From Methanobrevibacter ruminantium M1 (GTDB taxonomy: Archaea > Methanobacteriota > Methanobacteria > Methanobacteriales > Methanobacteriaceae), in contig NC_013790.1 in assembly GCF_000024185.1 (NCBI RefSeq), positions 310,001-374,000 on the forward strand: a DNA stretch of 64,000 nt, in the 5' to 3' direction. A program made the position numbers and the translations under genes. Shown in pieces: positions 8,631 to 16,655 of this stretch; the stretch's first letter is position 1; each line of letters opens with the position of its first letter. The notes under the pieces were generated by a model, which was not told where the DNA came from, did no database searches, and was given only the letters and a program-made list of their open reading frames with translations.

Positions 8631-9092
8631 ATGTTAAGTTTAATTAAAGACAATAAAGGCTTTTTATCTCTTATAGATGCTATTTTATCTATTTTTCTAA
8701 TTTTTATAGTTCTAATCTCATTTAATATGATTGTAGATATGGAGATGCCTAGCTTATCCGAAGACAACAATCAATTCAAGACAAGTCAAGATCTTATGGA
8801 GCTGATGTCTTCAAAGATAGATGGCAGGGATTATTCCACATTGGAGCGAATCTCATATGTTTTATCCTCCAATGATAATTCGATAGCCTCAAGAAGGGAA
8901 GTTAAGAATATTCTAGATGATTTCTTTAGCGCTCATCTGGGTTCTGACTATAAATATGTTTTTATAGAGACTAATCAATTAAATGGCTATGTCTTGTCAT
9001 CTGATGGTGATTATTCAACTGCTGATGAGGTTTCTCTAGCTATAAGAAACTATGGAAATTATTCTTATAAGCTTTATATTTTCAAGGCTTAA
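8631..9092 (+). CDS. Pilin-like/secreted single-span protein
   Basis: A 153-residue protein with a short basic N-terminus ending in DNKGF, then a hydrophobic stretch (about residues 11-33, LSLIDAILSIFLIFIVLISFNMIVDM), then a soluble domain. The layout (short positively charged leader, G before a hydrophobic helix, acidic residue early in the helix) resembles archaeal type IV prepilins processed by a PibD-like peptidase, with cleavage after KG. The usual Gln-rich euryarchaeal H-domain is absent, so this is tentative; a signal-anchor protein is the alternative. Ribosome binding site AGGTAAT. There is no pilus ATPase or assembly gene in the window. Confidence 0.6.
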   Translation: MLSLIKDNKGFLSLIDAILSIFLIFIVLISFNMIVDMEMPSLSEDNNQFKTSQDLMELMSSKIDGRDYSTLERISYVLSSNDNSIASRREVKNILDDFFSAHLGSDYKYVFIETNQLNGYVLSSDGDYSTADEVSLAIRNYGNYSYKLYIFKA

Positions 9093-9296
9093 ATGGTGTC
9101 CTGTTCTAGGGATTGTAATTATTTAGGGGTTGTCATGCTCTAGGGATTGTAATGCCTAAGAATTTTGAATTAAATCTGTGGCCATAGCAAATTTTGCTTT
9201 AAAAATGCTCATCTTTATATAGTGGAAAAAACATATATTTATTTGTTGAAATATTAGCAATTTCACTATTTTTATTTTTATATTTCAATTGTCTTT
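9093..9296. other. Spacer with short direct repeat and tRNA promoter
   Basis: A 14-bp direct repeat CTAGGGATTGTAAT occurs at about 9107 and 9141 just after the pilin-like gene. Further on, ACATATATTTATTTG about 60 bp before the tRNA is the likely TATA box of tRNA-Arg. No ORF is visible. Confidence 0.45.
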
Positions 9297-9370
9297 GCCC
9301 TGGTGGTGTAGCTTGGATAACACGTGGGACTGCGGATCCCATTCCCCGGGTTCAAATCCCGGCCAGGGCA
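9297..9370 (+). tRNA. tRNA-Arg (anticodon GCG)
   Basis: A full cloverleaf of 74 nt. Acceptor GCCCTGG pairs with CCAGGGC; anticodon stem TGGGA/TCCCA encloses loop CTGCGGA, so the anticodon is GCG (codon CGC, and CGU by wobble). The T arm CCGGG-TTCAAAT-CCCGG is perfect. The discriminator is A and no CCA is encoded. It is on the plus strand, far from the tRNA cluster at 50-54 kb. Confidence 0.97.
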
Positions 9371-9508
9371 TTTTTTTATTTAATTACTTCTTTTATAAGT
9401 AGATTTACTGGATTTTAATTTTAAAATTTAATTTTCTAAATTGGCTTTAATATTTAAAAATTCTTAAACTTAATTCAATGCTTATTAATAATTTATTGAG
9501 GAATGGCT

Positions 9509-10867
9509 ATGCTTAATGCAAACACTTATGTAACAGAGGAAGAAGGTATCGGCGGAACTATAAGAAACAGATGGGAAGACTTCTATGTTGAAGAGATTCC
9601 GGAAGTAATTCCAGATGGAGAAGGTCCAAACATTTATATTTGGATTGAAAAATTAGGAAGAACCACCCTTGACGTTTTGCTTGATATTGCAAGAGACCTC
9701 CATATAGACAGGAAAAGAATGGGCTTTGCTGGAATGAAAGATAAAAAGGCCATCACTCGCCAATGGATCTGCATAGCGAATATGGATTCAGAGGAACAGT
9801 TTGCACAAGTTGAGGCATTAGCAGGCACAATTCATAATACTGAATTTTTAAAAGTAATTAGAGGTCGAAAAAAGTTAAGAATGGGTCAGCTTAAAGGAAA
9901 TAAGTTTAGAATTCTTGTTAAGGATATTGATGGCATGGAATCAGATAACGAAGAAACTCGTAAATTAGCCATTGAAGATGCTGCAAAAAGAGCAGATGCC
10001 ATCTTAAAAACCTTGGAGAAGACTGGAGTTCCTAACTACTTTGGCTGGCAAAGATTTGGAAAGCCAAGAACAAATACTCATTTGGTTGGAGAGGCTCTTA
10101 TTCATAATGATTTAAAAGAGGCTGTCAGACGTTATATTGGAAATCCTAGCGAAGAAGAAAGTGAAGATTCAAGAAAAGCCCGACAAGCCTTTGATGATGG
10201 AAATTGGGAAGAATCCCTTGAATTGATGCATCCTGGAATGCGCTATGAGAAGATGATGTTGAAAGTGCTTTTAAAAGAAAAAAGAAGAGCAATCAGGAAG
10301 ATTGCAGAGGAAGAAGGAATTGAAATTGAAGAAGTAGATGAATCCAAAGTGGAATTATCAGATAAGGCTTATAAAAATGCTATTCATGCACTTCCAAAGC
10401 CACTTCAAAGAATGTTTGTCCATGCTTATCAGTCATTCCTATTCAATGCTGCAGTAAGTGAGCGTGTAGCAATGGGTATGGATAAATATATCGAAGGAGA
10501 TATTGTCATTGATAAGGAAGAGAGAATTGTAAGAGATAAGACTCCTGAGGAGTTTCAGGAAATGGTATCTTCCTTTGAAATAAATCAGACTTGCCCTTTG
10601 TATGGTACAAAGGTTCCATTTGCAGGTGGAGAAGTTGGCAAGATGGAAGAGGAAATCTTAAACAGCTATGGATTGACTAGAGATGACTTTGAAGTACCTA
10701 AAATGCCTCGTTTAGGAAGCCATGGTCTTAGAAGGTCTATGAGATTCCAGGTATGGGATGCAAGTGCAACAGCAACTGAAGATGGTGTTATGTGTGAGTT
10801 TTCCATTGATAAGGGATCATATGCTACTGCTGTTCTTAGGGAAGTTATGAAGAAGGATGTTTACTAG
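9509..10867 (+). CDS. truD: tRNA pseudouridine synthase D
   Basis: TruD isomerises uridine 13 of tRNA to pseudouridine. The catalytic motif GFAGMKDKKAITRQW is present, with the nucleophilic Asp in GMKD, and the conserved NYFGWQRFG and the C-terminal LPRLGSHGLRRSMRF-like segment follow. The length of about 450 residues, with an inserted helical TRUD domain, fits archaeal members. An ATG six bases upstream (9503) is only 1-2 nt from the GAGG ribosome binding site, so ATG 9509 with about 7 nt spacing is the better start. A hairpin with a conserved tail directly follows the stop. Confidence 0.95.
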   Translation: MLNANTYVTEEEGIGGTIRNRWEDFYVEEIPEVIPDGEGPNIYIWIEKLGRTTLDVLLDIARDLHIDRKRMGFAGMKDKKAITRQWICIANMDSEEQFAQVEALAGTIHNTEFLKVIRGRKKLRMGQLKGNKFRILVKDIDGMESDNEETRKLAIEDAAKRADAILKTLEKTGVPNYFGWQRFGKPRTNTHLVGEALIHNDLKEAVRRYIGNPSEEESEDSRKARQAFDDGNWEESLELMHPGMRYEKMMLKVLLKEKRRAIRKIAEEEGIEIEEVDESKVELSDKAYKNAIHALPKPLQRMFVHAYQSFLFNAAVSERVAMGMDKYIEGDIVIDKEERIVRDKTPEEFQEMVSSFEINQTCPLYGTKVPFAGGEVGKMEEEILNSYGLTRDDFEVPKMPRLGSHGLRRSMRFQVWDASATATEDGVMCEFSIDKGSYATAVLREVMKKDVY

Positions 10868-10869
10868 CC

Positions 10870-10920
10870 ACCTTTTACGAGCCTACGGCTCGCAAAAGCT
10901 GGACCAAAAATTTTATTTTA
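10870..10920 (+). terminator. Hairpin element with conserved tail after truD
   Basis: Two bases after the truD stop, TTTTaCGAGCC-TAC-GGCTCGcAAAA forms a strong stem, followed by CTGGACCAAAAATTTTATTT. The tail matches those of three other elements (32484-32533, 49516-49563 and 54102-54140) that also sit directly after stop codons. A stem followed by an AT-rich T-containing tail fits a transcription terminator or a 3'-end processing signal. Confidence 0.7.
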
Positions 10921-11059
10921 ACTTGGGAGTACATTGCTCTTAAGTCTTTTTTTATTAATTAAAATATTTTCATGCTTCTATTTATTAATTAAAATCTAGA
11001 TTTACTATTTGTCCATATTAACTAAACTAAACTTTTTTTTAAGAATATTTTATTTTATC

Positions 11060-12265
11060 CTATTTGCTAATATTAGGCAATTTAGACTTATTTTTAAGCA
11101 ATATCGGAATGTACGCAAGTATTGCTGATACAATCACTGCAAGCAAAGTAGGTCCTAGGAATATTGAATCCAGGTTTACAGTTGCTTGATATACAATAAA
11201 TCCTGCAAGCCATGCAAATATGTTCCAATACCATATTCTAGCATTTCCAGTCTCTTCCTTTGAAAGATAGAAAGATACAAGGAGCACTGCAGCCATAGGA
11301 GCAAATACAGATGCAATAAGATATAAGAATCCAATATAATGATCCATAATTCCAGATATTGCAAGTATTGCACTTATTGCACTCACTACAACTCCTGCAA
11401 TCTTTGGATTGATTCTATTAAAGATGGCCTTTGCTGATTCCCCTGCTGAATTTGCAGCTACAAAATTGGAGGTTACAGTTGAAAGCACTAAAATTATCAC
11501 TCCTTGAGCTCCAAGACCTGCAAGGAGGATTGATTGTGCAATGCTTGTTGTTCCAATGCCAACTATTTCTATGCCTAAAAAATACATCCAAAGGCTTGCT
11601 ATGGTATATGCTATTGCAGAGACCAATGTGCCGTTTACTGGGTTTTCCACATCTTTGGTATAATCTGAAATCACAGGAAGCCATGAGATTGGCATAGCTA
11701 TTGAAATTTCAAAGATGCTCCAAAAGCTTAATGCTGTTGAATTAATGTTTTGAATAGGCAAAGCATTGGATATATGGACCCCTAAGAGTTTTACAGATAG
11801 AATAACCAGCAATGCTGTAAGCACTATCATCATAATGGTAGTAATCTTAGATGACCTTCTAAGTCCTACATAAACCCATACTGCAATGATTGCAGACAGG
11901 ATAATGCAGGTTAAAGGGAAGGATATGGGTAAATTCAAGCCCATCAATGCTGAAGCCCCTTGTGCATTCAGCACAGCTACCCAAGCTATAAGCTGCAATA
12001 CATTTAATGTGGAAAAGAATTTGGAGCCATAATTGCCAAAGGTTGATTTGATGGTCTCCATTGCATTCAATCTAAGACGTGCACCTATAAGTCCTGTAGA
12101 AAATAGCAGTATGCCTCCTATGATGTGGCCAAGGACTAAAGGTAGCCAAATGGAATCAAGGGTGTTCATGGAAGCAAGCTGTATTCCTGCCTCTATTTCT
12201 GAGACAGAGATTGCAACTCCGAACCAGATAACTCCATTTGAAAAAAGTCCAGTACGTTCTTCCAT
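11060..12265 (-). CDS. cytX: NCS1-family permease, CytX-like (hydroxymethylpyrimidine/cytosine)
   Basis: A 401-residue transporter with about 12 membrane segments of the NCS1 nucleobase:cation symporter family. The N-terminal region GVIWFGVAISVSEIEAGIQLA and PISWLPVISDYTKDVENP in the middle resemble CytX, the putative hydroxymethylpyrimidine transporter of thiamin salvage. The gene upstream in the same direction is a PdxK/ThiD-superfamily kinase 147 bp away, which fits uptake and phosphorylation of a pyrimidine or B6-type compound. Ribosome binding site GTGGGC. The truD hairpin element lies beyond its 3' end in the other orientation. The substrate is inferred; cytosine is the alternative. Confidence 0.82.
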   Translation of the reverse strand: MEERTGLFSNGVIWFGVAISVSEIEAGIQLASMNTLDSIWLPLVLGHIIGGILLFSTGLIGARLRLNAMETIKSTFGNYGSKFFSTLNVLQLIAWVAVLNAQGASALMGLNLPISFPLTCIILSAIIAVWVYVGLRRSSKITTIMMIVLTALLVILSVKLLGVHISNALPIQNINSTALSFWSIFEISIAMPISWLPVISDYTKDVENPVNGTLVSAIAYTIASLWMYFLGIEIVGIGTTSIAQSILLAGLGAQGVIILVLSTVTSNFVAANSAGESAKAIFNRINPKIAGVVVSAISAILAISGIMDHYIGFLYLIASVFAPMAAVLLVSFYLSKEETGNARIWYWNIFAWLAGFIVYQATVNLDSIFLGPTLLAVIVSAILAYIPILLKNKSKLPNISK

Positions 12266-12296
12266 ATTTTGCCCACTTAAAAATTAGATATTTAAA

Positions 12297-12400
12297 TTGA
12301 TTTTTACTTATTTTTTTAGATTTGAAGTACTTATATTATTTTTACTTATTTTTTTTAGATCTGAAGTACTTATATTGATTTTTACATATTTTTGTTTTTT
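12297..12400. repeat. 39-bp tandem repeat after the kinase gene
   Basis: The phrase GAAGTACTTATATT occurs at 12324 and 12363, 39 bp apart, within TTTTTACTTATTTTTTTAGA blocks; about 2.5 copies. It lies just past the stop of the minus-strand kinase gene and before the start of the permease gene. No riboswitch-like structure was recognised here. Confidence 0.75.
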
Positions 12401-12412
12401 CATATTGAAGAG

Positions 12413-13255
12413 TTATATTGATTTTAACAGATCATACAACTCTGGAATTGCCTGTTCGAATTTAACTCCATAAGTATGAGTCTCATCGCCAATGGTCTTT
12501 TCAATTGCCTTTTTAGTAAATTCTCCGGCTATCTTTGCTGCTGCTGAAGGGGACTTACCTAACATGGTTGATCCTACAAATGATGAAGCAAATACATCTC
12601 CAGTTCCATGGGATACATAATTTATCTTTTCATTGTAAACTATATCAATAGTGTCTTCTATTTTATCTAAAACGATCATTCCCATCTTGTCTTCTTCTTC
12701 ATATCCCTTTAATATGACATATCTTTTAGTGAATGCTTTAAGCTCTTTAGCCATCTCTAGCATTTCTTCTTTTGTAAAGCTTTCTTTCCAAGGCTTATGT
12801 AGGATAAAGCATGCTTCAGTTGTGTTAGGGAGAATGAAATCACCTAATTTACAAAGCTCTCCCATTTTATCTGCAAATTCTTGGTCAAATCCATTATAGA
12901 ATTCTCCATGGTCTGCCATGGCAGGGTCAACAAATACAAGGCCATTTTCTTTTAATCTTGAGTCTATGATGTCTTTTATGTAATCTAACTGTTCTGCTGA
13001 TGCAATGAATCCAGTGTAAATTGAATCGAAAAATATTCCTTCTTTTTCCCAATGTTTACGGATTTCTGGAAGATCTTCTGTTAAATCTCTAACAGTAAAA
13101 TCAGTAAAACCTGAAGTGTGTGTTGAGAGTACAGCAGAAGGGAGGATTGCTGTTTCTATTCCAAAAGCAGAAATTACGGGTAATGCAACTGTGATGGAGC
13201 ATTGTCCATAACAGGATATGTCTTGAATTGTTAAGGTTTTTATTGTTTCATTCAT
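12413..13255 (-). CDS. pdxY: Pyridoxamine/pyridoxal kinase-like (ribokinase family)
   Basis: A ribokinase-fold kinase of about 280 residues closest to PdxY/PdxK and the related ThiD. Seen are the N-terminal substrate loop QDISCYGQCS, LSTHTSG, DPAMADHGEFYNGF (metal/phosphate site), LPNTTEACFI, and the catalytic anion hole SHGTGDVFASSFVG with the GTGD Asp. It phosphorylates a hydroxymethyl group of pyridoxal or pyridoxamine, or of hydroxymethylpyrimidine. Starting at ATG 13276 is possible, but AGGTCG lies 8 nt before ATG 13255 and the protein then starts MNETIKTL, as usual. The next gene is a CytX-like permease, pointing to cofactor salvage. Confidence 0.88.
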   Translation of the reverse strand: MNETIKTLTIQDISCYGQCSITVALPVISAFGIETAILPSAVLSTHTSGFTDFTVRDLTEDLPEIRKHWEKEGIFFDSIYTGFIASAEQLDYIKDIIDSRLKENGLVFVDPAMADHGEFYNGFDQEFADKMGELCKLGDFILPNTTEACFILHKPWKESFTKEEMLEMAKELKAFTKRYVILKGYEEEDKMGMIVLDKIEDTIDIVYNEKINYVSHGTGDVFASSFVGSTMLGKSPSAAAKIAGEFTKKAIEKTIGDETHTYGVKFEQAIPELYDLLKSI

Positions 13256-13609
13256 TTTATTCGACCTGATTGTCATTTTTTGAAATGATTTTTTACTATT
13301 ATTAATATTGAATTTTTAATATATAATTTTTATCTTACTTGAGTTAACTTAGTTTTCATATTTGAATTATAATCTTTCATATTTGAATTATTACTTTCAG
13401 ATTTAAATTATAACAATTGTTATGTATATTCTATTATATAAATATTTCTAAAATTAGATATTTGATAATAAATAAATGTTTTTAAGATTTATTTAAGATA
13501 ATGACTGTTCTTAATTGTTTTTTCCGCCTAAAAACAGTTAATGAATAAAAAATAGTATAAGAATTAGAATTTAAATTCTAATTATTGAATTGATTTTATA
13601 TTTAAATGT
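13256..13609. other. Gene-free AT-rich spacer between modB and the kinase gene
   Basis: It holds the promoter region of the minus-strand kinase gene and the 3' end of modB. Near modB is a perfect 22-bp palindrome (see 13540-13583). A weak hairpin ACTGTT...AACAGT lies at about 13503-13538. No modC or other ORF is present. Confidence 0.5.
13540..13583 (-). terminator. Terminator-like palindrome after modB
   Basis: Bases 13562-13583 form a perfect 22-bp palindrome with half-site AATTAGAATTT. Read on the minus strand, it is followed by CTTATACTATTTTTTATTC, a T-rich run. It lies 27 bp after the modB stop, which fits a terminator for the modA-modB transcript. Confidence 0.6.
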
Positions 13610-14287
13610 CTAGTTTTTCCATTGGTTTTCCTTGCGTATGGAAAAATAGTCCATAATAAAAATCGCTATAAATGATATGGCCACTATGAATATAACATAA
13701 TCAAAGGCAGTTCCCATATTTCCAGCAGCCACTTCAGAGTAAACCGCCATAGGGAGTGTTCTAGTTTGTCCGGCAATGTTTCCGGCAAGCATTGCGGTAG
13801 CACCGAATTCTCCTAAGCCACGGGCATAAGCAAGAATTCCGCCACTTATGATTCCAGGCAAAGCATTTGCAAATAAGATTTTCCAAAAGATCTTCCACTC
13901 AGACATACCTAATGTACGGCCGGCATCCAATAAATTGGAATCAACTTGTTTAAATGCACCTCTAGCAGAACGATACATTAAAGGAAAAGACATAACCACT
14001 GCAGCTATAACAGTTGCAGGCCATGAAAATGCTATCTTTACAGCAAAGAAGTCTAAAAAGAAGCTTCCTATAGGTCCTCTGATACCAAAAATATAAAGCA
14101 GGAAAAACCCTACTACTGTAGGTGGCAATACAATTGGAAGTGTGAAAATGCCATCCAGTACAATTTTTGTAGTGTCATTTTTTATCTTAACGAGAAGCCA
14201 AGCTACAATCAAACCTAAGAAAAAGGTTATAAAGATTGATAGGCTTGCGGTTTTCATTGAGATAAAAATAGGGGACCAGTCCATCAT
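13610..14287 (-). CDS. modB: Molybdate ABC transporter permease
   Basis: A 225-residue inner-membrane permease with five to six membrane segments. The permease loop that contacts the ATPase is seen as EFGATAMLAGNIAGQTRTLPMAVY, and PLMYRSARGAFKQVD and DAGRTLGMSEWKIFWKILFANALPG are typical ModB/CysT segments. It forms the membrane channel for molybdate (or tungstate) delivered by ModA, 212 bp upstream on the same strand. Ribosome binding site AAGGAGT. The ATPase ModC, which usually follows, is missing here; a palindromic terminator follows instead. Confidence 0.93.
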   Translation of the reverse strand: MMDWSPIFISMKTASLSIFITFFLGLIVAWLLVKIKNDTTKIVLDGIFTLPIVLPPTVVGFFLLYIFGIRGPIGSFFLDFFAVKIAFSWPATVIAAVVMSFPLMYRSARGAFKQVDSNLLDAGRTLGMSEWKIFWKILFANALPGIISGGILAYARGLGEFGATAMLAGNIAGQTRTLPMAVYSEVAAGNMGTAFDYVIFIVAISFIAIFIMDYFSIRKENQWKN

Positions 14288-14498
14288 GTCTTACTCCTTT
14301 AATAATCTTTCTGTTCATTTAAATATTTTAGATAATTTTTTTTTTTAAATTGAATATCCATTAATTTATTATAAACTTTATATTATATTAAATTTTCATT
14401 TAATACAGATTTATTTTTTTTATTTCTAAATTAATGGTTTATTAATTTACGCTTATTTAAATTAAATATTTAATCATTTAAATGATTAATTGCTAAAT

Positions 14499-15323
14499 TT
14501 ATTCGTGAATGGTAAATCCGTATTCAACAAATTTGTCTTTAGCTTCTTGGGTTTGTAAGAATTCAAGGAATGCTTTTGCTGCATCTGCATCTTTAGCGTC
14601 TTTAATCATAGCTACAGGATAAATAACTGAAGTGTTTAAAGAGTTTTCAGGAGCTTCACAAACCACTTTTACATCATCATTGGATTTAGCGTCAGTAGCA
14701 TATACAATACCACATTCAGCAGATCCTTGAGCTACTTGGTTCAATACAGCAGTTACATCAGTTCCTAAAGAGAATTTAGATTCAACAGCGTCCCAAATAC
14801 CGAGGTTGGTTAATGCTTCTTTAGCATATTGTCCTGCAGGTACAGATTCTGGGTCACCAATAGCAATGGTACCTTTCACATCTTTTAAGTCATCGAATGA
14901 TGTGATGTTTAAGTCTGAATCTTTAGGTACGATTAAAACAACTTTATTTTCTAAGAATTGAAGGTTGGTGTCATTGTCGATTAAACCTTCATCAGCTAAA
15001 GCGTTCATTTGTTTGTTGGAAGCAGACATGAATACGTCTGTTTCTAAACCGTTTTCAATTTGAGTTTGTAAGTCACCACTTGAAGCGTAAGTTGGAGTTA
15101 CTTTTACTCCAGGATATTTTGCTTCAAACATTGGAATCAATTCATCATCATATACATTTTTTAGACTTGCTGCTGCAGCTAAATTAACTTCTTTTCCATT
15201 TAAACTGTCGTCAGTAGCGTTGTCTCCTCCTAAAAAGTCAAGGAAACCTGCAGAGCATGAACTTACAGCAACAATTGCTATTAAAGCAACTACAGCAATC
15301 ATTAATATTTTCTTAGAATCCAT
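14499..15323 (-). CDS. modA: Molybdate-binding protein
   Basis: A 274-residue extracellular substrate-binding protein. The N-terminus (MDSKKILMIAVVALIAIVAV, then SSCSAGF) is a signal peptide with a probable lipobox-like Cys, so it may be membrane anchored. The mature part shows NLAAAASLKNVYDDELIPMFEAKYPG, TYASSGDLQTQIENG and VFMSASNKQMNAL, the Ser/Ala-rich ligand loops of ModA/WtpA proteins. Molybdate is most likely; tungstate is possible, since methanogens use tungsten. Ribosome binding site AGGAGGAAAAACT is strong. Confidence 0.93.
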   Translation of the reverse strand: MDSKKILMIAVVALIAIVAVSSCSAGFLDFLGGDNATDDSLNGKEVNLAAAASLKNVYDDELIPMFEAKYPGVKVTPTYASSGDLQTQIENGLETDVFMSASNKQMNALADEGLIDNDTNLQFLENKVVLIVPKDSDLNITSFDDLKDVKGTIAIGDPESVPAGQYAKEALTNLGIWDAVESKFSLGTDVTAVLNQVAQGSAECGIVYATDAKSNDDVKVVCEAPENSLNTSVIYPVAMIKDAKDADAAKAFLEFLQTQEAKDKFVEYGFTIHE

Positions 15324-16179
15324 AGTTTTTCCTCCTATTTTTAAGCATAATCAGATATAAATATAAATCAAAGATTGGCAAAAGGCAAGGTCTAAACTCT
15401 AAATTAAAATCTGTTTTCTCTTATTCGTTTAAGATAATTAGAGTAAAATGAACAATTTTAATATATTTTTTCATATTTCTTTTCCAATCTAAAATCATAA
15501 TTATTATCATGATTACTATTAATTTTATTCAAGTTAATATATAAATATTTTCATATCGGTTTATTACTATTTTTTAAAAATTACCTAATTTTTATTATTT
15601 TTTTTATTTTAATAGTTAATTGGATTGATTTTTAACTAATTCATTTTTAAAACTCTATTTTTATTAATATTCTGTTTTATTTTCTCTTAAGATTATTTAT
15701 TTCTGGATTTTTTTCAAATTTTTTTCTCATTTTTCGAAATATTATTCTTTTCATTTACACTATTTTTTTAATAAAAAAAGAGAAATTTTTAAACAATTAT
15801 CTTAAAGGAATTTACCTTATGGCTAATTTTTACTCATCACTTCATATTGAAATCTAGGTTATTTGAGTGTATTTTTATTAAATTCTAGTTTTAAATGGGT
15901 TAATTTTCATCGTTTTATCGATTGTTTCATATTAACTGTATGATAGGTTTAAGATAAAAATTGCTTGGGTGCTTTTAGTTGATTTAATGCTGATTTTTAG
16001 TTTTTTATCCTAAAGTTATTTTTAAATTATTATTTTTTTTGAAAAAAATTTTAATTTTTAAAAATTTTTATAATAGAATTAATAAATTAATTATATTCAA
16101 AGATAATTTTATGATTGATTCAGTTAATTGTTATTTATGCTGATTTTTGATTAAATCATAATTCAAAACGAGTGATTTT
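15324..16179. other. 856-bp gene-free AT-rich region between modA and the PMDh gene
   Basis: This divergent spacer is unusually long. On the modA side it has a TATA-like element (ATTTATATATTAAC on the minus strand, about 15537-15550) and an inverted repeat where transcription should start (15493-15514). On the other side it has the promoter of the phosphomevalonate dehydratase gene. The middle is T-rich with only tiny ORFs. No RNA gene was recognised. Confidence 0.5.
15493..15514 (-). promoter_or_regulatory. Inverted repeat at the modA start region, possible operator
   Basis: Half-sites AATCAT and ATGATT (15493-15498 and 15509-15514) flank an AT-rich centre. The site lies about 25-40 bp downstream of a minus-strand TATA-like box, where a repressor would block transcription of modAB. 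No ModE-like gene is in the window, and the regulator is unknown. Confidence 0.3.
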
Positions 16180-16569
16180 ATGATTGAATGCAGAAATATT
16201 TCTAAAGGAAAAGCAGAAGGGGAATTAATAGTATCAGATGAAGCAATCAGCTTTTTAGGAGGCGTAGATCCTGAAACTGGTGTGGTAATTGATCCTAATC
16301 ATGAATTGAAAGGCCAATCCATTAAAGATAAAATACTTTTTATTCCAGGTGGAAAAGGCTCCACAGTAGGATCTTATGTAATATTTCAGATGATGAAGAA
16401 TAATACAGCTCCAAAAGCAATTATTTGCCTTAAGGCAGAGCCTATTATAGCAACAGGAGCTATAATGTCTGATATTCCTATGGTTGATTCTCCATCAAGT
16501 GTTGAAGAATTGGTTAATGGCCAAATGGTAGAAGTAGATAGTGATAATGGTAAAATAGAGATTTTATAG
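16180..16569 (+). CDS. Phosphomevalonate dehydratase small subunit (aconitase X swivel domain, DUF126)
   Basis: A 129-residue protein of the DUF126/aconitase-X small-subunit family. Recognisable segments are [41 protein letters not shown], and [15 protein letters not shown]. In archaea this subunit pairs with a DUF521 large subunit to dehydrate (R)-5-phosphomevalonate to trans-anhydromevalonate phosphate in the archaeal mevalonate pathway, which makes isoprenoid precursors for membrane lipids. The large subunit is not within the window, so the two subunits are encoded apart. Ribosome binding site GAGTGAT before ATG 16180. Confidence 0.88.
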   Translation: MIECRNISKGKAEGELIVSDEAISFLGGVDPETGVVIDPNHELKGQSIKDKILFIPGGKGSTVGSYVIFQMMKNNTAPKAIICLKAEPIIATGAIMSDIPMVDSPSSVEELVNGQMVEVDSDNGKIEIL

Positions 16570-16655
16570 TTAGCAAAAAAATTCTATTTTTTTTTAGTTT
16601 CCTAATAAGTTATTCAGATTATTTTATTTGTAAAATTTATTAATGAGGTGATTAA

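Noticed and set aside
12266-12412. TPP or other riboswitch before the CytX-like gene
   Set aside because: No conserved riboswitch core; the region is a 39-bp AT-rich tandem repeat.
15819-15860. 12-codon ORF in the long spacer before the PMDh gene
   Set aside because: Very short and no good start signal.
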